A stretch of 64,000 nucleotides of DNA from an uncultured Vampirovibrio sp. (GTDB taxonomy: Bacteria > Cyanobacteriota > Vampirovibrionia > Gastranaerophilales > Gastranaerophilaceae), in assembly GCA_910583875.1 (NCBI GenBank), contig CAJTXT010000005.1, positions 1-64,000 on the forward strand. Direction: 5' to 3'. The notes below the pieces were generated by a model. It ran no database searches. It was not told where the DNA came from and saw only the letters and a list, made by a program, of their open reading frames with translations. Position 1 is the first letter of the stretch; every line of letters starts with the position of its first letter. Positions 60,634 through 64,000 of this stretch are shown here, piece by piece. Made by a program: the position numbers and the translations under genes.

Positions 60634-61269
60634 ATGGAAGCACATATTAAAGACTACAATTTAGCATATATTTTAGACGGAAAAGTATATATCAACCTAA
60701 CAAACAGCTGCACTAATGATTGTGTTTTTTGCATCAGAAGCATAAAAGATGATGTTGTGGGTGCTAATTTGTTTTTAAATTCTGAAAACGTAAAAGCAGA
60801 AGATGTTATAGCTCAATTAGAAGCTATGAAAGATAAATTATCGTCTGAAATTATTTTTTGCGGATATGGTGAACCAATGTTAAAACTTGATGTTTTAAAA
60901 CAGGTGGCAAAATATATTAAAGAAAAATATCCTAATACGATTTTAAGAGTTAACACAAACGGACATGCTAATATAGTACACAAAAGAAATGTTCTTCCGG
61001 AATTAAAAGGATTAATAGACAAGTTCTCAATAAGTCTTAACGGAGAAAATGAAGAAGTATACAATGAACTTTCGCAGCCACATGTAGAAGGTGCTTATGA
61101 AGCTGTAAAAGACTTTATAAAAGAAGCAGTAAAACAAGGTTTTGATACAACGGCAACTATTGTAACAGGTTATAAAAATTACAAAGTTGATATGCCAAAA
61201 TGTATCGAAATAACAAAAGATTTGGGCGCTAAGTTTAGAGAACGCCCTTGGATAGAAAACGGTTACTAG
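60634..61269 (+). CDS. TatD-associated radical SAM protein
   Basis: 211 residues. KVYINLTNSCTNDCVFCIRS carries the CxxxCxxC radical SAM motif, followed by IIFCGYGEPMLKLDVL, LRVNTNGHANI and DKFSISLNGENEEVYNEL. The resemblance is to the TIGR04038 group, which is usually near tatD; no tatD is here. Instead it precedes the ADP-forming acetate-CoA ligase by 27 bp, likely co-transcribed. Substrate unknown. Confidence 0.85.
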   Translation: MEAHIKDYNLAYILDGKVYINLTNSCTNDCVFCIRSIKDDVVGANLFLNSENVKAEDVIAQLEAMKDKLSSEIIFCGYGEPMLKLDVLKQVAKYIKEKYPNTILRVNTNGHANIVHKRNVLPELKGLIDKFSISLNGENEEVYNELSQPHVEGAYEAVKDFIKEAVKQGFDTTATIVTGYKNYKVDMPKCIEITKDLGAKFRERPWIENGY

Positions 61270-61296
61270 ACTCAGAAAGAAGCAGGAGAGAAAAAA

Positions 61297-63465
61297 ATGC
61301 AAAACGAGATTCTGGACAAAATAATGAAACCGAAAGCCATTGCGGTAATCGGTGCATCAACAAAACCGAAAACAATCGGTTCTGAAATTATGCAAAGATT
61401 AAGAGATTATAAATTCAACGGAAAAATCTACCCCGTTAACCCAAAAGGCGGAATGATTGAAGGCTTCCAAGCTTATACTTCAATTGAAGAAGTTCCAGGC
61501 GAAGTTGATTTAGCAGTTATTGTAGTAAATGCTAAATTTGTTTTAGATACAATTGACCAATGCCACAGAAAAGGTATTAAAGGTTTATGCATCATTACAG
61601 CAGGTTTTAAAGAAACAGGTGCAGAAGGTGCTGAAATGGAAAAAGAATTACTTGCAAAAGTAAGAGAATATGGAATGAGATGTGTTGGACCTAACTGTTT
61701 AGGTGTTTTAAATACTCACCCAGATGTACAAATGGATGCTACATTCGCTGAATCATTACCAATTAGAGGCGACATCGGTTTCGTATCTCAATCAGGCGCT
61801 TTAGGCGGCGGTATTTTAAATATATTAAAAGACTTAAACCTTGGTTTTGCTCAATTCGTTTCAATTGGTAATCAGGCAGATGTTAACGCTGAAACAATGC
61901 TTGAGTACTGGGAAAACGATGATGACGTAAAACAAATTTTATTATATATGGAATCAATCCAAAACCCTGCTAATTTCAGAAAATTAGCTTCAAGAATTAC
62001 AAAGAAAAAACCTATCTTAGCATTAAAATCAGGCAGAAGCGCAGCAGGTGCAAGTGCAGCTTCATCTCACACAGGTTCTTTAGCAGGTGCAGATAAAGCA
62101 GCTGCAGCATTATTAAAACAATCTGGTGTTATTAGAGAATTTTCTTTGAAAAACTTATTCGCTAACGCGAAAGCATTCTCTAACTGTCCAATTCCACAAG
62201 GCAACAGAGTTGCTATTATTACAAACTCAGGCGGACCTGGTATTATGGCAACAGATGCTATCTGCGAAAGCGGTATGCAAATGGCAAAAATTACTGATGA
62301 AACAAAAGAAAAATTAAGAAGCTTCTTACCTTCTGCTGCATCAGTTAAAAACCCAATCGATATGATTGCTTCAGCTCCTATTGAACACTATACTCAAACA
62401 TTAGAAACAGTTATTGCTGATGAAAATGTTGATATGATTATGGTTATTTACTTACCATTCTTAGGTTTAAAAGATATTGATGTAGCTCATGCATTAATGG
62501 AAATTAAAGCTAAAAACCCAACAAAACCAATCGTTGGTGTATTTATGACAACAAGCGACTTCTTCACAAAAATTTCAAATATGGAAGTTAACATGCCATT
62601 CTATATGTATGCTGAAGAAGCTGCAGAAGCTTTATTGAGATTAGACGAACAAAGACAATGGATGGCTAAACCAGCTGGTAAAGTTCCTTGTTATGATGTT
62701 GACAGAGCAAAAGCTGCTGCAATTATTAAACAATCAATTGATGAAGGCAGAGCTCAATTAACAACTCGTGAATCTATTGATGTATTAGATGCTTACGGTA
62801 TCAGAGTTTGTAAATCAGGCTTTGCTACAAATATAGATGAAGTTGTAACAGTTGGTAATTCAATCGGATACCCTGTTGTTATGAAAATGACATCTAAAAC
62901 AACATCTCACAAAACAGATGTTGGCGGTGTAAGAGTTAACATTCAATCAGAAGAACAATTAAGAGCTGAATATAACGATTTAATCGCTAAATTAACTGAA
63001 AAAGGTTTAATTGACGGTTTAGAAGGTGTTATTATTCAAGAAATGGTTAAAGGTAACCGTGAAATGGTTTGCGGTATTGCTACAGACCCACAATACGGAC
63101 CAATGATGATGTTCGGTCTTGGCGGTGTATTCGTTGAAGTTATGAAAGACGTAACTTTCAGAATTGCTCCTTTAACAGATGTTGATGCTGATGAAATGAT
63201 TAAATCAGTTAAAGCTTATAAATTACTTCAAGGTGCAAGAGGAACAACTCCTGCTCAAATGGAACAAATTCAAGAAACTTTATTAAGACTTTCTCAATTA
63301 GTAACAGATTTCAAATTCATTGATGAATTAGATATCAACCCATTATTAGTTTCTGAAAAAACTGGTGAAGGTATTGCAGTTGATGGTCGTATTAAAGTAA
63401 GACTTGAAGAAGCAAAAGCAGCTATAGCTGATTGCTGTACTTGCGGATGTTCTTGCAACTGCTAA
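61297..63465 (+). CDS. ADP-forming acetate-CoA ligase, alpha and beta fused, with Cys-rich tail
   Basis: 722 residues; converts acetyl-CoA, ADP and phosphate to acetate and ATP. CoA-binding domain (IAVIGASTKPKTIGSEIM), succinyl-CoA-synthetase-like domain with the phospho-His in SSHTGSLAGADKA (about 258), TNSGGPGIMATDA, and the C-terminal ATP-grasp region (GYPVVMKMTSKTTSHKTDVG in part, LDINPLLV). Use of preferred codons suggests high expression. GGAGAG precedes the ATG. The final eleven residues, DCCTCGCSCNC, hold six Cys and are not part of the family's usual end; they could bind a metal. Confidence 0.93.
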   Translation: MQNEILDKIMKPKAIAVIGASTKPKTIGSEIMQRLRDYKFNGKIYPVNPKGGMIEGFQAYTSIEEVPGEVDLAVIVVNAKFVLDTIDQCHRKGIKGLCIITAGFKETGAEGAEMEKELLAKVREYGMRCVGPNCLGVLNTHPDVQMDATFAESLPIRGDIGFVSQSGALGGGILNILKDLNLGFAQFVSIGNQADVNAETMLEYWENDDDVKQILLYMESIQNPANFRKLASRITKKKPILALKSGRSAAGASAASSHTGSLAGADKAAAALLKQSGVIREFSLKNLFANAKAFSNCPIPQGNRVAIITNSGGPGIMATDAICESGMQMAKITDETKEKLRSFLPSAASVKNPIDMIASAPIEHYTQTLETVIADENVDMIMVIYLPFLGLKDIDVAHALMEIKAKNPTKPIVGVFMTTSDFFTKISNMEVNMPFYMYAEEAAEALLRLDEQRQWMAKPAGKVPCYDVDRAKAAAIIKQSIDEGRAQLTTRESIDVLDAYGIRVCKSGFATNIDEVVTVGNSIGYPVVMKMTSKTTSHKTDVGGVRVNIQSEEQLRAEYNDLIAKLTEKGLIDGLEGVIIQEMVKGNREMVCGIATDPQYGPMMMFGLGGVFVEVMKDVTFRIAPLTDVDADEMIKSVKAYKLLQGARGTTPAQMEQIQETLLRLSQLVTDFKFIDELDINPLLVSEKTGEGIAVDGRIKVRLEEAKAAIADCCTCGCSCNC

Positions 63466-63890
63466 TTGAATAGTTAATAATAATAGTTATAGGCTGGGAT
63501 TTATATATAAGTTCCAGCCTAACTATATTCAAAACAACATTATTATCTTATTCTGAACTTGTTTGACTATTTTTCAGAAATCTTTAATTTTTTGAAAAAT
63601 GTCTGATTTACCACAGTGTGTTTGATTTATGTATTACATTTGCAAGCTGGTAAGATGCTAAAACAAGTTCAGCATGACAGGAAATTACAGATTTTGAAAA
63701 AAATAGTCAAACAATTTGTTGTCACCCTGAACTTGTTTCAGGGTCTTACAATTGGTAAGATTCCGTGGGAAACCAGACATTTTTCACAAAATCAAAGATT
63801 TTGGAAAAAGTAGTCAAACAAGTTCGGAATGACATTATGACTACATTCTGAGTATGTTTATTGTAAATTTCTATATAATTCTCAAAATAA
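63466..63890. other. Gene-free stretch: weak hairpin and repeat mosaic
   Basis: A stem AGGCTGG/CCAGCCT (63494-63522) without a T-run follows the ligase gene and may end transcription or act as a stabiliser. The rest is dispersed repeat modules: TGACTATTTTTCAGAAATC block (63563-63614), TGCTAAAACAAGTTCAGCA (63652-63680), CACCCTGAACTTGTTTCAGG (63720-63749) and GTGGGAAACCAGACATTTTT block (63765-63816). Confidence 0.6.
63563..63816. repeat. Dispersed palindromic repeat cluster
   Basis: Four modules as listed for the surrounding stretch. Two copies of the GTGGGAAACC-type block lie in opposite orientation at the ends, enclosing the two TGAAACAAGTTCA-type palindromes, so the cluster as a whole is roughly symmetrical. 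Confidence 0.65.
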
Positions 63891-64000
63891 TTATACTTTT
63901 ATAGACAATAAAAAAATAATCTGTTTTCCATAAAGAAGCAAACCAACAACCACACTCATACATGCAACAAGCAATACCATGCCGGCAGACATATCCTTCG
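63891..64000 (-). CDS. Diacylglycerol/undecaprenol kinase, C-terminal end (partial)
   Basis: Minus-strand frame running off the window edge. The last ~35 residues read KDMSAGMVLLVACMSVVVGL and continue to a Lys-Val end before the stop at 63891-63893. AKDMAAGAVL followed by a membrane helix is the hallmark C-terminus of the DgkA-type kinases. Only the third membrane helix is present, so the call is moderately sure. Confidence 0.7.
   Translation of the reverse strand, partial: KDMSAGMVLLVACMSVVVGLLLYGKQIIFLLSIKV

Overview
This AT-rich window (AT-rich coding and near-pure A/T spacers) opens inside a 16S rRNA gene on the minus strand whose signature positions read as a non-photosynthetic relative of Cyanobacteria, most likely Gastranaerophilales (Melainabacteria / Vampirovibrionia). 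That assignment is from reading the sequence, not from a search. Supporting context: a DUF512/PDZ/radical-SAM-like protein shared by Cyanobacteria and Firmicutes, a bacterial calpain-like protease, a fused ADP-forming acetyl-CoA synthetase that suggests fermentative acetate metabolism, and several small lineage-type proteins without recognisable domains.

Layout. 0-5 kb: partial 16S with its promoter/leader, an unknown membrane-anchored protein with an apparent frameshift, wecB and trpS. 5-8.6 kb: a small, separately regulated island (XRE regulator facing a TupA-like ATP-grasp, a PurD-like ATP-grasp, a 69-residue peptide and a U32-like TIM-barrel protein) that looks like a peptide- or glycan-tailoring system. 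8.7-12.7 kb: a large helicase-nuclease and a dense cluster of repeats. 12.5-22.3 kb: the complete UMP pathway as one minus-strand operon (pyrK-pyrD-pyrE-pyrB-pyrC-pyrF/carA fusion-carB plus a 46-residue ORF), preceded by a leader peptide and terminator hairpin that resemble an attenuator. 22.5-35 kb: rhodanese, unknown small proteins, hisD with a HisA-HisI-HisE fusion, mnmA-bioB-cysK, luxS-mtnN, a metallophosphoesterase, tRNA-Lys and purA. 35.6-45 kb: radical SAM, AI-2E transporter, a two-gene signalling pair (LuxR-type response regulator and GAF/HD-GYP), GT2, an asparagine-synthetase-like enzyme with Ser in place of the glutaminase Cys, and SulP. 45-64 kb: calpain-like protease, tRNA-Pro behind a duplicated structured RNA, class I fumarase, rsmE-cca, ssb, a four-carbon sugar-acid kinase/PdxA2 pair, rnhB-rbgA, rplS, DUF512-PadR, a TatD-associated radical SAM, ADP-forming acetate-CoA ligase, and the 3' end of a diacylglycerol-kinase-like gene.

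The most striking signal is between the genes. Two families of short elements (a 27-nt core, seven copies; a 102-nt core, four copies) each sit at the apex of a 28-51 nt inverted repeat whose sequence is different at every locus. The arms run into the ends of neighbouring coding sequences, so in each case host flanking DNA appears to have been duplicated in inverted orientation around a conserved core. Core stems show compensatory changes, which points to RNA- or single-strand-level structure. A third layer is a mosaic of short dispersed palindromes (TGAAACAAGTTCA type and partners) and a 292-bp terminal-inverted-repeat element present at two loci.
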